From the NCBI GenBank assembly GCA_048595745.1, contig CP184361.1: DNA of 64,000 nt, one strand, 5' to 3'. The DNA comes from Aquipseudomonas alcaligenes_A. Lineage in GTDB: Bacteria; Pseudomonadota; Gammaproteobacteria; Pseudomonadales; Pseudomonadaceae. The notes under the pieces were generated by a model, which worked only from the letters and a program-made list of their open reading frames with translations, made no database searches and was not told where the DNA came from. Made by a program: the position numbers and the translations under genes. Below, in pieces: positions 1-9,758 of this stretch; position 1 is the first letter of the stretch; each line of letters starts with the position of its first letter.

Positions 1-739
1 GGTCACCGAACACCCGCAGGATGAACTGGAAGTGCTCGGCGCCAACGACCGCATCCAGCTGGCTCAGCTGGAATGCCACTACCAGCAACGCATGGCCCGT
101 CAGCTGATGGCCCAGGGCGTGACCCTGCTCGACCCGCATCGTTTCGATGTGCGTGGTGAAGTGATCGTAGGTCGCGACGTGACCATCGACATCAATGTGA
201 TCCTTGAAGGCAAGGTGGTCATCGAGGACGACGTGCAGATCGGCCCGAACTGCGTGATCAAGGATTCTGTCTTGCGTCGCGGTGCCATCGTCAAAGCCAA
301 CAGCCACCTGGAAGGGGCCGAACTGGGTGAGGGCGCCGATTGCGGCCCGTTCGCCCGCCTACGCCCGGGCGCCAGGCTGGGCGCCAAGGCCCATGTCGGC
401 AACTTCGTCGAGCTGAAGAACGCCGTGCTGGGCGAGGGCGCCAAGGCCGGCCACCTGAGCTACCTGGGCGACGCCGAGATCGGCGCGCGCACCAACATCG
501 GCGCCGGCACCATTACCTGCAATTACGACGGTGCCAACAAGCACAAGACGGTGATGGGCGAAGACGTTTTCATCGGTTCCAATAGCTCCATCGTCGCCCC
601 CGTGACCCTGGGCAACGGCGCCACCACCGGTGCCGGCTCCACCGTGACCCAGGACGTACCGGCGGCCGCCCTGGCCGTTGGGCGTGCCAAGCAGCGCAAC
701 ATCGAAGGCTGGAAGCGCCCGCAGAAGGCGCCGAAGTAA
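1..739 (+). CDS. glmU: GlmU, C-terminal part (cut by window edge)
   Basis: This is the C-terminal part of the bifunctional N-acetylglucosamine-1-phosphate uridyltransferase / glucosamine-1-phosphate acetyltransferase, which makes UDP-GlcNAc for peptidoglycan and LPS in the cytoplasm. The frame is open from base 2, so the N-terminal uridyltransferase domain lies upstream of the window. What is visible is the left-handed beta-helix acetyltransferase domain. It has hexapeptide-type repeats (IGPNCVIKDS, LGEGADCGPFARLRPG) and the conserved NFVELKNAVLGEGAKAGHLSYLGD stretch containing the catalytic His (AGHLSYLGD). It ends in the usual Lys/Arg-rich tail (GWKRPQKAPK). A GTG at 32 is internal and is not the start. 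glmR and glmS follow on the same strand, giving a UDP-GlcNAc supply block. Confidence 0.96.
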   Translation, partial: VTEHPQDELEVLGANDRIQLAQLECHYQQRMARQLMAQGVTLLDPHRFDVRGEVIVGRDVTIDINVILEGKVVIEDDVQIGPNCVIKDSVLRRGAIVKANSHLEGAELGEGADCGPFARLRPGARLGAKAHVGNFVELKNAVLGEGAKAGHLSYLGDAEIGARTNIGAGTITCNYDGANKHKTVMGEDVFIGSNSSIVAPVTLGNGATTGAGSTVTQDVPAAALAVGRAKQRNIEGWKRPQKAPK

Positions 740-757
740 CAGACCTGCATTGTGCGG

Positions 758-785
758 AAAGGCGGCTCAGGCCGCCTTTCGTCTA
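758..785 (+). terminator. Rho-independent terminator after glmU
   Basis: A perfect hairpin, AAAGGCGGC-TCAG-GCCGCCTTT, begins 19 nt after the glmU stop and is followed by the T-containing stretch CGTCTAT. It separates glmU transcription from glmR. Confidence 0.85.
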
Positions 786-835
786 TCTGGCGCTTGACCT
801 GACGCTTTCGTTAGGTTTTGATTCGCGCACTTATC

Positions 836-848
836 TTTCGAATCGAAA
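836..848 (+). promoter_or_regulatory. Palindrome just before glmR, candidate DeoR-type operator
   Basis: TTTCG-AAT-CGAAA is a perfect palindrome ending 5 nt before the glmR ATG. TTTCG/CGAAA half-sites are typical of DeoR/GlpR-family operators. A related GCTTTCG lies upstream at 814-820. The site covers the place where a Shine-Dalgarno would sit, and none is visible, so autoregulation of glmR/glmS is plausible. This is an inference from sequence only. Confidence 0.45.
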
Positions 849-853
849 CTTAA

Positions 854-1621
854 ATGTCGAAACGCAATACGCCCCAGCGCCGCCACGCGATCCTGGCGTT
901 GCTCAACGAGCAGGGCGAGGTGGTTGTGGATGCCCTGGCGCAGCATTTCGCCACCTCAGAAGTTACGATCCGAAAGGACCTGGCCGAACTGGAGAAGAAC
1001 GGCCTGCTGCTGCGCCGTTACGGCGGGGCCGTGCCCATGCCGCAGGAACTGATCGGCGAGCCGGCCCAGCCCATTTCCCGCCACAAGCAGGCCATCGCCC
1101 GCGCGGCGGTCGACCTGATCCGCGAGCACGCGCGCATCATCATCGACAGCGGCAGCACCACGGCGGCGATGATCCCGCAGCTCGGCTACAAGCCCGGTCT
1201 GGTGGTGATGACCAACTCGCTGAACGTGGCCAACGCCCTGCGCGACATCGAGCACGAACCGGTGCTGTTGATGACCGGCGGCACCTGGGACCCACACTCG
1301 GAGTCCTTCCAGGGCCAGGTCGCCGAGCAGGTGCTGCGTTCCTACGACTTCGACCAGCTGTTCATCGGCGCCGATGGCATCGACCTGGAGCGCGGCACCA
1401 CCACCTTCAACGAGCTGCTGGGCCTGTCCCGGGTCATGGCCGAAGTGGCCCGCGAGGTCATCGTCATGGTCGAGAGCGACAAGGTCGGCCGCCGTATTCC
1501 CAACCTGGAGCTGCCCTGGAGCAGCGTCCATACCCTGATCACCGACGACCGCCTGGATAGCCGGGTGGCCGAACAGATACGCGCGCGCGGGGTCCAGCTG
1601 ATCCTCGCCGCCGCTTCCTGA
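854..1621 (+). CDS. glmR: DeoR-family transcriptional regulator GlmR
   Basis: This is a 255-residue DeoR/GlpR-type regulator. Residues 1-60 form the winged helix-turn-helix (RRHAILALLNEQGEVVVDALAQHF.TSEVTIRKDLAELE..GLLLRRYGGA), with the family signature in the recognition helix. Residues 75-235 are the DeoRC sugar-phosphate sensor domain (DSGSTT, TNSLNVANAL, GG.WDP..ES, FIGADGID). Its position directly before glmS (11 nt gap) matches glmR of Pseudomonas, so it probably senses an amino-sugar phosphate and adjusts glmS expression. The ATG at 854 has no good Shine-Dalgarno and lies 5 nt after a palindrome that may be its own operator. Confidence 0.88.
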   Translation: MSKRNTPQRRHAILALLNEQGEVVVDALAQHFATSEVTIRKDLAELEKNGLLLRRYGGAVPMPQELIGEPAQPISRHKQAIARAAVDLIREHARIIIDSGSTTAAMIPQLGYKPGLVVMTNSLNVANALRDIEHEPVLLMTGGTWDPHSESFQGQVAEQVLRSYDFDQLFIGADGIDLERGTTTFNELLGLSRVMAEVAREVIVMVESDKVGRRIPNLELPWSSVHTLITDDRLDSRVAEQIRARGVQLILAAAS

Positions 1622-1632
1622 GGAGAACTCCT

Positions 1633-3468
<1,836 letters not shown>

Positions 3469-3484
3469 ACCGAAAGGGGAAACG

Positions 3485-3516
3485 AAAAAGCGGGCCGATG
3501 GTCCGCTTTTTCTTTG
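3485..3516. terminator. Bidirectional terminator after glmS
   Basis: An A-rich/T-rich hairpin (AAAAAGCGG...CCGCTTTTTCTTT) lies 16 nt after the glmS stop and 5 nt before the stop of the convergent gene. It can serve both strands. Confidence 0.88.
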
Positions 3517-3520
3517 TTGA

Positions 3521-3919
3521 TTAGGGGAGTGGAGGGGCTTCGTACTCCTGCATCTCCATATCCGTCTTGCCCTGGTAGGTCACACGGAATACGTGATCCT
3601 CTATGCCCGTATCGGCGATGCTCTCCAACAGGCTATAGCCGCCGAACTCGGGTGTGATCTCATACAGCGGCTTATCGTTCGCCTCGAACATCCTATAGAA
3701 GCGCACCGAGCTTTCGCCCAGGTTCATCACCACTTCCCGCTCGCTATCGGCGATTTCCACCAACGCAAATGGCCCGCCCAACGAGCCACCGAGCTTGTAG
3801 GCGTAAGTTGCCGAGCAGGCAGTTCCGCAACCGAAAGTCAGCAGGAATACACCTGTTTCATAGCCTGCCGATGCCGGGGCTGCTGGGTAGTCGAGTACTT
3901 TTCTTGCTCACGGCCATCG
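3521..3919 (-). CDS. Small protein of unknown function
   Basis: This is a 132-residue open frame read leftward and convergent with glmS. The ATG at 3919 lies one codon after an in-frame TAA (3925-3923), so it is the earliest possible start. A TTG at 3781 would give only 86 residues, but the upstream codons are free of stops and look protein-like (SKKKVLDYPAAPASAGYETG, then a hydrophobic VFLLTFGCGTAC). Two close cysteines (GCGTAC) follow the hydrophobic run. The C-terminal half is acidic (EIADSEREVVMNLGESS, FEANDKPLYEITPEFGGY). I recognise no family. The ribosome site is weak and the DNA is less GC-rich than the flanks, which suggests acquired DNA. Whether it is translated is open. Confidence 0.55.
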
Positions 3920-4621
3920 TTTACCAAACTCGCTTTAGCAAAAAATAACTTTCTCAGTAGTCAGTCTTAATAGACCGCTTTCGGCCAAAAGCGGCCAGTA
4001 GCAGCCACTGAAAATTGCCCGGGAAAGTCAGAACTATTCAAAGCATAGGCCGGGGATGTCTACCGGAGCGGGGATCGTCCACACCGACAAACCACCGGAG
4101 AAACATCTTGAATCACTCATGCGCGGTGCTTTCAACGGGCCTTAGGGCGAACGAGTGGCGGACCTTGGGTCCGTGTCGTGAAAAAGCGATCTCTCCCGGG
4201 CAGGCCAAGCGGCATCGGGTGTGTAGCAAGGCGGGCACTCAACCATAGCCCCAGCCAAAGAGGCTCCGAATAGGTGAGGATTGGCCTGCAACTATGGCCT
4301 TGGGAGGAGTTCCTATCTGGGAAAACAGGAGCCGAATAAGCTAATTCTTATTAATTATTGGAGTGTTTTTTTCCATCTTCTAGCGTAGCCGCTACCGGAT
4401 GACCGGACTCAGCTCGACCCGCAGCTGTCTGTGATCTGGCCCTTCCATGATGGCCGACACGTTTTCATGAGGTTCGCCATGTCTCTCTCATGCGGTGCCT
4501 GCGCTGCGCAACAAAACGCATGTTGTGTACTTGGCTCCTGGTGATTCAGCGAACGGGTCTCTGCCACTCAGATATCCGCAAGGCGGGGAGCCTTGCCAAT
4601 AAACCTGCGAGGGATTTTGTG
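3920..4621. other. 700-bp intergenic stretch, AT-richer
   Basis: No convincing gene is seen. It starts with an AT-rich segment, then a small inverted repeat around 3977-3997 (TTTCGGCCAAAAGCGGCC, a motif scattered in Pseudomonas intergenic DNA). A 77-codon open frame at 4015-4248 has no recognisable features. The promoter for the rhodanese gene probably lies in the AT-rich part near 4340-4380. Base composition differs from the surrounding genes. Confidence 0.5.
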
Positions 4622-5548
4622 ATGAAGCTGAAAGCGTGGATTGGTGCCAGCGTGCTGGTAGTGGGAGCGTTGCTTCAGGCCTCACCAGCGATTGCAGCCA
4701 GCGATGTGCTGGTCACTACCGATTGGCTGGAAAAGAACCTCAATAACCCCAAGGTACGCGTGATCGAGGTCAGCGTCGTGCCCGGGGTATACGAGCGCGG
4801 GCACGTGCCTGGCGCTGTAAATTTTATATGGCACACGGATCTGGTTGATCCGGTGCGCCGCGATATTGCCACCCAGGAGAATTTCCAGAAACTGCTGCGC
4901 AAGGCAGGCATATCATCGGACACGACCACGGTCCTCTATGGCGATAGCAACAACTGGTTCGCCGCCTGGGGCGCCTGGGTATTTGATGTCTATGGTGTGG
5001 CCAACGTCAAACTGCTGGACGGCGGCCGGGTCAAGTGGGAGGCGGAAAAGCGACCGCTGGAAAACCGGGTGAAGGTACCTGCTGCCGGTAACGTCGTGGT
5101 CAAGGCCGCTAACCAGGAGCTCCGCGCATTTCTGCCGGATGTGGTTGCGGCCGCTGAGAAGCGTAGCGATGTCCAACTGGTGGATATCCGCTCGGCCGAT
5201 GAATTCAACGGCAAGGTCTTCGCACCGCAGGGTGTACAGGAGCTGTCCGTGCGTGCAGGCCATGTGCCTGGCGCGGTCAATGTGCCCTAGGGCCAGGCAG
5301 TGGCCGCCGACGGGACCTTCAAGTCCGCCGAAGAGCTGAAAAAGGTCTACGGCGCCGTGGGTATCGATGGCAGCAAGCCAATCATCACTTACTGCCGCAT
5401 CGGCGAGCGCTCCAGTCACACATGGTTCGCGCTGAAGAAAATCCTCGGCTACGACGTGCGTAACTACGATGGCTCGTGGACCGAATACGGCAACGCTGTG
5501 GGAGTGCCGGTGGTCAATGTGGCCGGTACCGTCTGGGGCGGCAAATAA
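4622..5548 (+). pseudogene. Periplasmic thiosulfate sulfurtransferase (rhodanese) with in-frame amber codon
   Basis: This would be a two-domain rhodanese transferring sulfane sulfur. Start ATG 4622 is preceded by GCGAGGGA. A signal peptide (MKLKAWIGASVLVVGALLQASPAIA) predicts export. The first rhodanese domain covers about residues 30-160 and the second about 170-300. Codon 223 (5288-5290) is TAG, in GAVNVP-stop-GQAVAADG. The usual residue after the GAxNxP motif is Trp, so TGG to TAG by one base is the simplest explanation. The frame then continues undisturbed to 5548 and contains the active-site loop with catalytic Cys258 (YCRIGERSS). A 222-residue product would lack the catalytic Cys. A GTG at 5300 with AGGG seven bases upstream could restart translation of the last 82 residues. 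A YeeE-type sulfur transporter follows. Confidence 0.85.
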
Positions 5549-5623
5549 CAACGAGCTCCCAAGAGCTTGAGTCTTCAGGGTGGGCGTTCAGGCAGAGCGT
5601 CCGCCTTCTTTTTTGAGGGGTCT

Positions 5624-6805
5624 ATGCCTGAACGTTCATTGCACTCTCCAGAGCCTCGTGCGGTTCTGATTGCCACGATTGTGGTACTGCTACTGCTATT
5701 CAGTGCCTGGGGGCTAGGTGGGCCGGACAGTGAAAGCCAAGGGCTGAGTCTGTCTCTACTGACTGGAGCAGTGTTCGGGTTACTGCTGCAGCGTTCGCGC
5801 TTCTGTTTCTTTTGTGTCACCCGCGACTTCATCGAGCAGCGCAAGCCAGAGGGGGTGCTCGGCGTAATTGCCGCACTGGTAATCGGCACGTTGGGCTATC
5901 ACGTCGTGTTCGGAGCATTTTTACCCGAGCCAGGCGTGGGGCGACTGCCTCCGGATGCGCATGTCGGCCCGCTCAGTTGGGTGCTGGCGCTGGCCGCCAC
6001 ATTGTTCGGTATCGGCATGGCCCTTTCCGGCTCCTGCATCAGTGCCCATCTATATCGGTTGGGAGAGGGAGCCCTTGCATCACTGGCCGCGTTGCTGGGA
6101 GCGCTGATCGGTTTCGCCTTTGGATTCCTCAGCTGGAATTCACTCTATCTCCTGAGCATTCAAGAGGCACCTGTAGTGTGGCTGCCTGATTGGCAGGGCT
6201 ATGGTGTTTCCTTGCTGCTGCAACTCGGGCTGCTGGGCGCAATCGCATATTGGCTGCTGCGTTACATGCAAGCAGCCGAGGCCAAACCTGTACCCCGTAG
6301 CCTCGTTCAGTTGCTTTTCGGCCAACGCTGGCCGACCTGGGTCGGTGGAGTGTTAATTGGCGCTCTCGCCACTTTGGCCTATCTACGAGTTGGCCCCTTG
6401 GGGGTGACCGCAGAGCTGGGCAGCCTGTCTCGCACCGCCGCGGATAGCTTCGGGTTGCTGCCTGCTCGCATGGAAGGGCTGGACAGTTTTGCCGGCTGTG
6501 CCACTCGCGTTAAAGAAACACTTCTCTCGAACAACGGCTTGTTCGTCCTCGGTCTGGTAGCAGCCTCTTGGGCCAGCGCACTTGTCGCTGGCGACTTCAA
6601 GCCTTACCGCCCAGAGGCGAAAGAGCTTTTACGCAATTTGTTGGGTGGAGTACTGCTGGGGCTGGGAAGTATGTTGGCACTTGGCTGTACCGTCGGCACC
6701 TTGCTATCCGGTGTGATGGCGGGCGCGTTGTCAGGCTGGCTATTTGGGCTTTTCTGCTTGTTAGGAATTTTTCTCGGCCTGTGGCTCAGGAAGTCTTGGC
6801 CCTGA
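5624..6805 (+). CDS. YeeE/YedE-family sulfur-compound transporter
   Basis: This is a 393-residue inner-membrane protein with about nine to ten hydrophobic helices. It belongs to the YeeE/YedE family, whose studied members import thiosulfate. Family marks are Cys in transmembrane positions: QRSRFCFFCVTRDFI, GMALSGSCISAHLYRLGEG, DSFAGCATRVKE and LALGCTVGTLLSG. Start ATG 5624 follows GAGGGG; an upstream in-frame start at 5567 lacks a good ribosome site. It lies 75 nt after the broken rhodanese gene, so the pair was probably a thiosulfate uptake and sulfur transfer unit. With the rhodanese interrupted, only the transporter half looks complete. Confidence 0.85.
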   Translation: MPERSLHSPEPRAVLIATIVVLLLLFSAWGLGGPDSESQGLSLSLLTGAVFGLLLQRSRFCFFCVTRDFIEQRKPEGVLGVIAALVIGTLGYHVVFGAFLPEPGVGRLPPDAHVGPLSWVLALAATLFGIGMALSGSCISAHLYRLGEGALASLAALLGALIGFAFGFLSWNSLYLLSIQEAPVVWLPDWQGYGVSLLLQLGLLGAIAYWLLRYMQAAEAKPVPRSLVQLLFGQRWPTWVGGVLIGALATLAYLRVGPLGVTAELGSLSRTAADSFGLLPARMEGLDSFAGCATRVKETLLSNNGLFVLGLVAASWASALVAGDFKPYRPEAKELLRNLLGGVLLGLGSMLALGCTVGTLLSGVMAGALSGWLFGLFCLLGIFLGLWLRKSWP

Positions 6806-7118
6806 GATGAGGAGCGAGCGAATATCCACATACAGAACTCAGCCGCTTATCACCGTGGTGTGAATCACCACTGGTTAGATAGACACCATTGAGCGGCCGC
6901 TCTTGGCCGAAGGCAGACTTCCAAAGACAGCAGCTCCCGGCCAAAAGCATCCGCCCTCGGCCCGAGATAGCAGCTCAAAGTGGTCAGCGAATCTATGGTC
7001 GATTCACGACTCACTTTGAGCTTTGCTCTAGCCACCCTTGGCGCCTGTGGCGCAATCGGCGGCGCCGGCCTGGTTCGGCAGGTACACTGGGTGCCTGGAA
7101 ACAGCCGGGGGCGAGGGA
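6806..7118. other. Intergenic region with Pseudomonas-type repeats
   Basis: This 313-bp gap holds no gene that I can support. Bases 6893-6965 contain several TTGGCCGA/CGGCCAAAAG-like words of the kind that recur between genes in Pseudomonas. A perfect 11-bp inverted repeat lies at 6972-7022 (separate entry). The GC-rich last part leads into the lemA-like gene. Confidence 0.5.
6972..7022. repeat. Perfect 11-bp inverted repeat
   Basis: AGCTCAAAGTG at 6972-6982 is repeated as CACTTTGAGCT at 7012-7022, separated by 29 nt. The repeat could form a cruciform or an RNA stem and is followed by TTGCTCT. It may end yeeE transcription, but the loop is long for a terminator. Confidence 0.5.
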
Positions 7119-7682
7119 ATGCAGGGATTCGGATGGTGGGGCGGTGGCCTGTGCGTGCTGGTGCTGTTGGCCGGTATCTACGGTTACAACCGCCTGGTGT
7201 TCAACCGCGCGCGCGTGGCGGAGGCCTGGAGTGGCATCGAGGTGCAACTCAAGCGTCGTTCCAGCCTGATCCCGCAGCTGGTCGCCTGCCTCAAGGCCTA
7301 CATGGCGCATGAGCGCGATACCCTCGAAGAGTTGGTCACTCGGCGTGGCGAAGCGCAGGCCCATGAGCGCGATGGCGCCGCTGGCCGCGGTCCGATCGAA
7401 GGCCAGTTGTCGGCCGCCCTGCAGCGCACCTTTGCCTTGGTCGAGGGGTACCCGGAGCTCAAGGCTGACGCGGTGTTCCTCGACCTGCAGCGCAACCTGA
7501 GTGAGGTCGAGGAGCATATCCAGATGGCGCGCCGCTACTACAACGGTGCCGTGCGCGAGCTCAATGTGCTGGTCGAGTCGGTGCCGAGCAACCTGCTGGC
7601 CAAGGCTTTCGGTTTTCGCTGTGCTGCCTATTTTGCCCTGGATGACGCCCGCGACGGGCTGTCGCCGCAATTGGAGTTCTGA
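7119..7682 (+). CDS. LemA family protein
   Basis: This is a 187-residue LemA-type protein. A single N-terminal membrane segment (residues 7-24, GGGLCVLVLLAGIYGYNRLV) is followed by a long helical domain with the family pattern (NRARVAEAWSGIEVQLKRRSSLIPQLV, FLDLQRNLSEVEEHIQMARRYYNGAVRELN). Start ATG 7119 follows GCGAGGGA; a more upstream in-frame start lacks this. The gene ends two bases before the DUF2207 gene. LemA and DUF2207 (or TPM) proteins are commonly paired in bacteria. Their joint role in the envelope is not settled. Confidence 0.9.
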   Translation: MQGFGWWGGGLCVLVLLAGIYGYNRLVFNRARVAEAWSGIEVQLKRRSSLIPQLVACLKAYMAHERDTLEELVTRRGEAQAHERDGAAGRGPIEGQLSAALQRTFALVEGYPELKADAVFLDLQRNLSEVEEHIQMARRYYNGAVRELNVLVESVPSNLLAKAFGFRCAAYFALDDARDGLSPQLEF

Positions 7683-7684
7683 AC

Positions 7685-9610
7685 ATGCCGGGATGGCTGA
7701 AACCCTTGCTGCTGTTGTGTGCTCTGCTGCCTGGCATGACGCTGGCGCAGGAAGTGATCGAGGATTTTGCAGTCGAGCTGCAGGTTCGCAACGATGGCCT
7801 GCTGGATGTGACCGAGCGCATCACCGTGCGGGCCGAGGGCGACAAGATCCAGCGTGGCATTTATCGCGACATTCCGGTGACCTACCGCCTGCCCGGTGGC
7901 CTGCTGCGCAAGACGCCGATCGATCTGCTCAGCGCCACCCGCGACGGTGAAGCCGAGTCGGTGCGCCGCGAGACTCAGGGCGCCTACCAGCGTTTCTATC
8001 TCGGTTCGCCGCATATCTTCCTGGAGCCCGGGCGCTATGTGTATGAGTTGCGCTACCGGGTCGATCCGCAGTTGTTGCAGCGGCCGGACGCGGACGAGCT
8101 GTACTGGAACGTCACCGGTAATGCCTGGGCGTTCCCGATCCTGCAGGCGTCGGCACGGGTGCTACTGCCGCAGGGCGCGAGGATTGGCCAATTCTCCGGG
8201 TACACCGGCGCCAGTGGCGCGCAGGGCAGAGGCTACCGAGTGCGGGAGCAGTCCGAGGATTCGCTGCTGCTGGAGACTACCGCTGTGTTGCCGCCGCAAC
8301 AGGGTTTCACCCTGGCGGTGGACTGGCAGGCGGGCATCGTCGAGCGGCCCGGTGTGCTGCAGCGCAGCCTGCGCCTGCTGTTCGATAACGCCGGCCTGAC
8401 GCTGGGTGCCCTGCTCTGGCTGGCCCTGCTCGTTTACTACGTGCGTACTTGGCGACGTGTGGGGCGCGACCCTCGCAAGGGCCTGCATATCGTGCGTTTC
8501 GAGGCTCCGGATGACCTCAGCCCGACGCAGGTCGGCTATCTGTGGCACCGCGGCTTTCGCGGCACCTTCAACGATGCCCGCGCCCTGGCGATCTGCTTCA
8601 CCGACTGGGCCATTCACGGCCTGATTCGCCTGGAGGACCGGCCGCGCGCCGAGGGTTTCGTTCTGCAGCCCGGCCGCAAACCGGCGGAGTCGGCGCGCGT
8701 GGGTGAAATCGAATGGCTTCGTCGCCTGTTCCCGCTGAAAAACTCCGCCCCCCTGGAACTGGGCAGTCGCTACCAGCCGCGACTGGCCGAGATGAAGACG
8801 CGGATGGTCGACAGCCTGCAGACGGTGGGTGCGCTGTGGCACGCCAACAACCGAGGGGCCTGGGCCACCGGCCTGGCCATCGCTGTGCCCGGCCTGTTGC
8901 TGGCCGTGCTCACCGGGCTGGAGGGCGAGGAGCAGTGGGGGTTGGCCATCGCCGGCATGGTCTTCAGCCTGGGCTTCGGCATACCCTCGGCGGTGGTGCT
9001 GACGCTGGCAATACGTGAGTCGGGCTACGGTAAACGGATTGGCTTGGCGGTGGTGGCACTGCTGTTCGGCTTCCCGGTGCCGATTGGCCTGTGGATGCTG
9101 CTGTCGGCCTGCTCGTTGCCGGTGATGCTGCTGGTGATCGGCTACCTGTTGCTGGTGGGGCTGTTCTATCGCCTGTTGGAGGCGCCCTCGGTGAAAGGCC
9201 AGCAATTGCTCGATGCCGCGGCAGGCTACCGCGACTACCTGCAACTGGCGGAGAGCGAGGTTCTGGCGCGAGCGGCCGAGGCGCCGGCGATGAGCATCGA
9301 ACTGTATGAACGCCACCTGCCATACGCCATGGCGCTGGGCGTAGAGGCACAGTGGAGTGCCCGCTTCGCCGCCGCGCTGGAAGCCGGCCTGATCGACCCC
9401 AGCCAGCATGAGTACCGGCCGGACTGGTATGCCGCGCGCGAGCGCTTCAGCTCACCGACCGCCTTCAGCACGGCGCTGAGCAGCAGCCTGGTGAGCCTCA
9501 GTGCCAGCGCCTCGACGCCACCGGCCAGCTCATCCTCGTCCTCCGGCGGCTCCTCGGGCGGCGGCTCATCAGGGGGTGGCAGTGGCGGCGGTGGTGGCGG
9601 TGGTTGGTAG
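7685..9610 (+). CDS. DUF2207 domain-containing membrane protein
   Basis: This 641-residue protein has a signal peptide (residues 1-21, ending GMTLA) and a DUF2207 beta-rich extracytoplasmic domain at about 25-220 (DFAVELQVRNDGLLDVTERITVRAEGDKI..GIYRDIP). A membrane segment lies near 236-252 (LTLGALLWLALLVYYV), with further hydrophobic pairs near 395-490. The last 35 residues are almost only Ser and Gly, ending in a poly-Gly run before Trp. Such tails are usual in DUF2207/TPM proteins. It is translationally coupled to the lemA-like gene (2-nt gap). Function is not established. Confidence 0.88.
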   Translation: MPGWLKPLLLLCALLPGMTLAQEVIEDFAVELQVRNDGLLDVTERITVRAEGDKIQRGIYRDIPVTYRLPGGLLRKTPIDLLSATRDGEAESVRRETQGAYQRFYLGSPHIFLEPGRYVYELRYRVDPQLLQRPDADELYWNVTGNAWAFPILQASARVLLPQGARIGQFSGYTGASGAQGRGYRVREQSEDSLLLETTAVLPPQQGFTLAVDWQAGIVERPGVLQRSLRLLFDNAGLTLGALLWLALLVYYVRTWRRVGRDPRKGLHIVRFEAPDDLSPTQVGYLWHRGFRGTFNDARALAICFTDWAIHGLIRLEDRPRAEGFVLQPGRKPAESARVGEIEWLRRLFPLKNSAPLELGSRYQPRLAEMKTRMVDSLQTVGALWHANNRGAWATGLAIAVPGLLLAVLTGLEGEEQWGLAIAGMVFSLGFGIPSAVVLTLAIRESGYGKRIGLAVVALLFGFPVPIGLWMLLSACSLPVMLLVIGYLLLVGLFYRLLEAPSVKGQQLLDAAAGYRDYLQLAESEVLARAAEAPAMSIELYERHLPYAMALGVEAQWSARFAAALEAGLIDPSQHEYRPDWYAARERFSSPTAFSTALSSSLVSLSASASTPPASSSSSSGGSSGGGSSGGGSGGGGGGGW

Positions 9611-9758
9611 TTGTGGCACCGCCTATAGATGGTTGCGTCAAGCGCATTTAGTTGACCGGACGGTGGTTATTACAACGATCTCCATGCCGATGGTGTAAGG
9701 GGAGGCTAAATGGTCACGATATGGTGGGCCGCGCTCCCACTTCAGCCTCTGTTGCGCG

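Noticed and set aside
4015..4248. 77-codon frame in the 3.9-4.6 kb gap
   Set aside because: There is no ribosome site, no hydrophobic or conserved pattern and odd composition (Arg/Ser/Pro-rich). It is probably chance.
5288..5290. TAG as a recoded amino acid (pyrrolysine type)
   Set aside because: No recoding machinery is known in Pseudomonas. A TGG to TAG point change is simpler because Trp is usual at this position.
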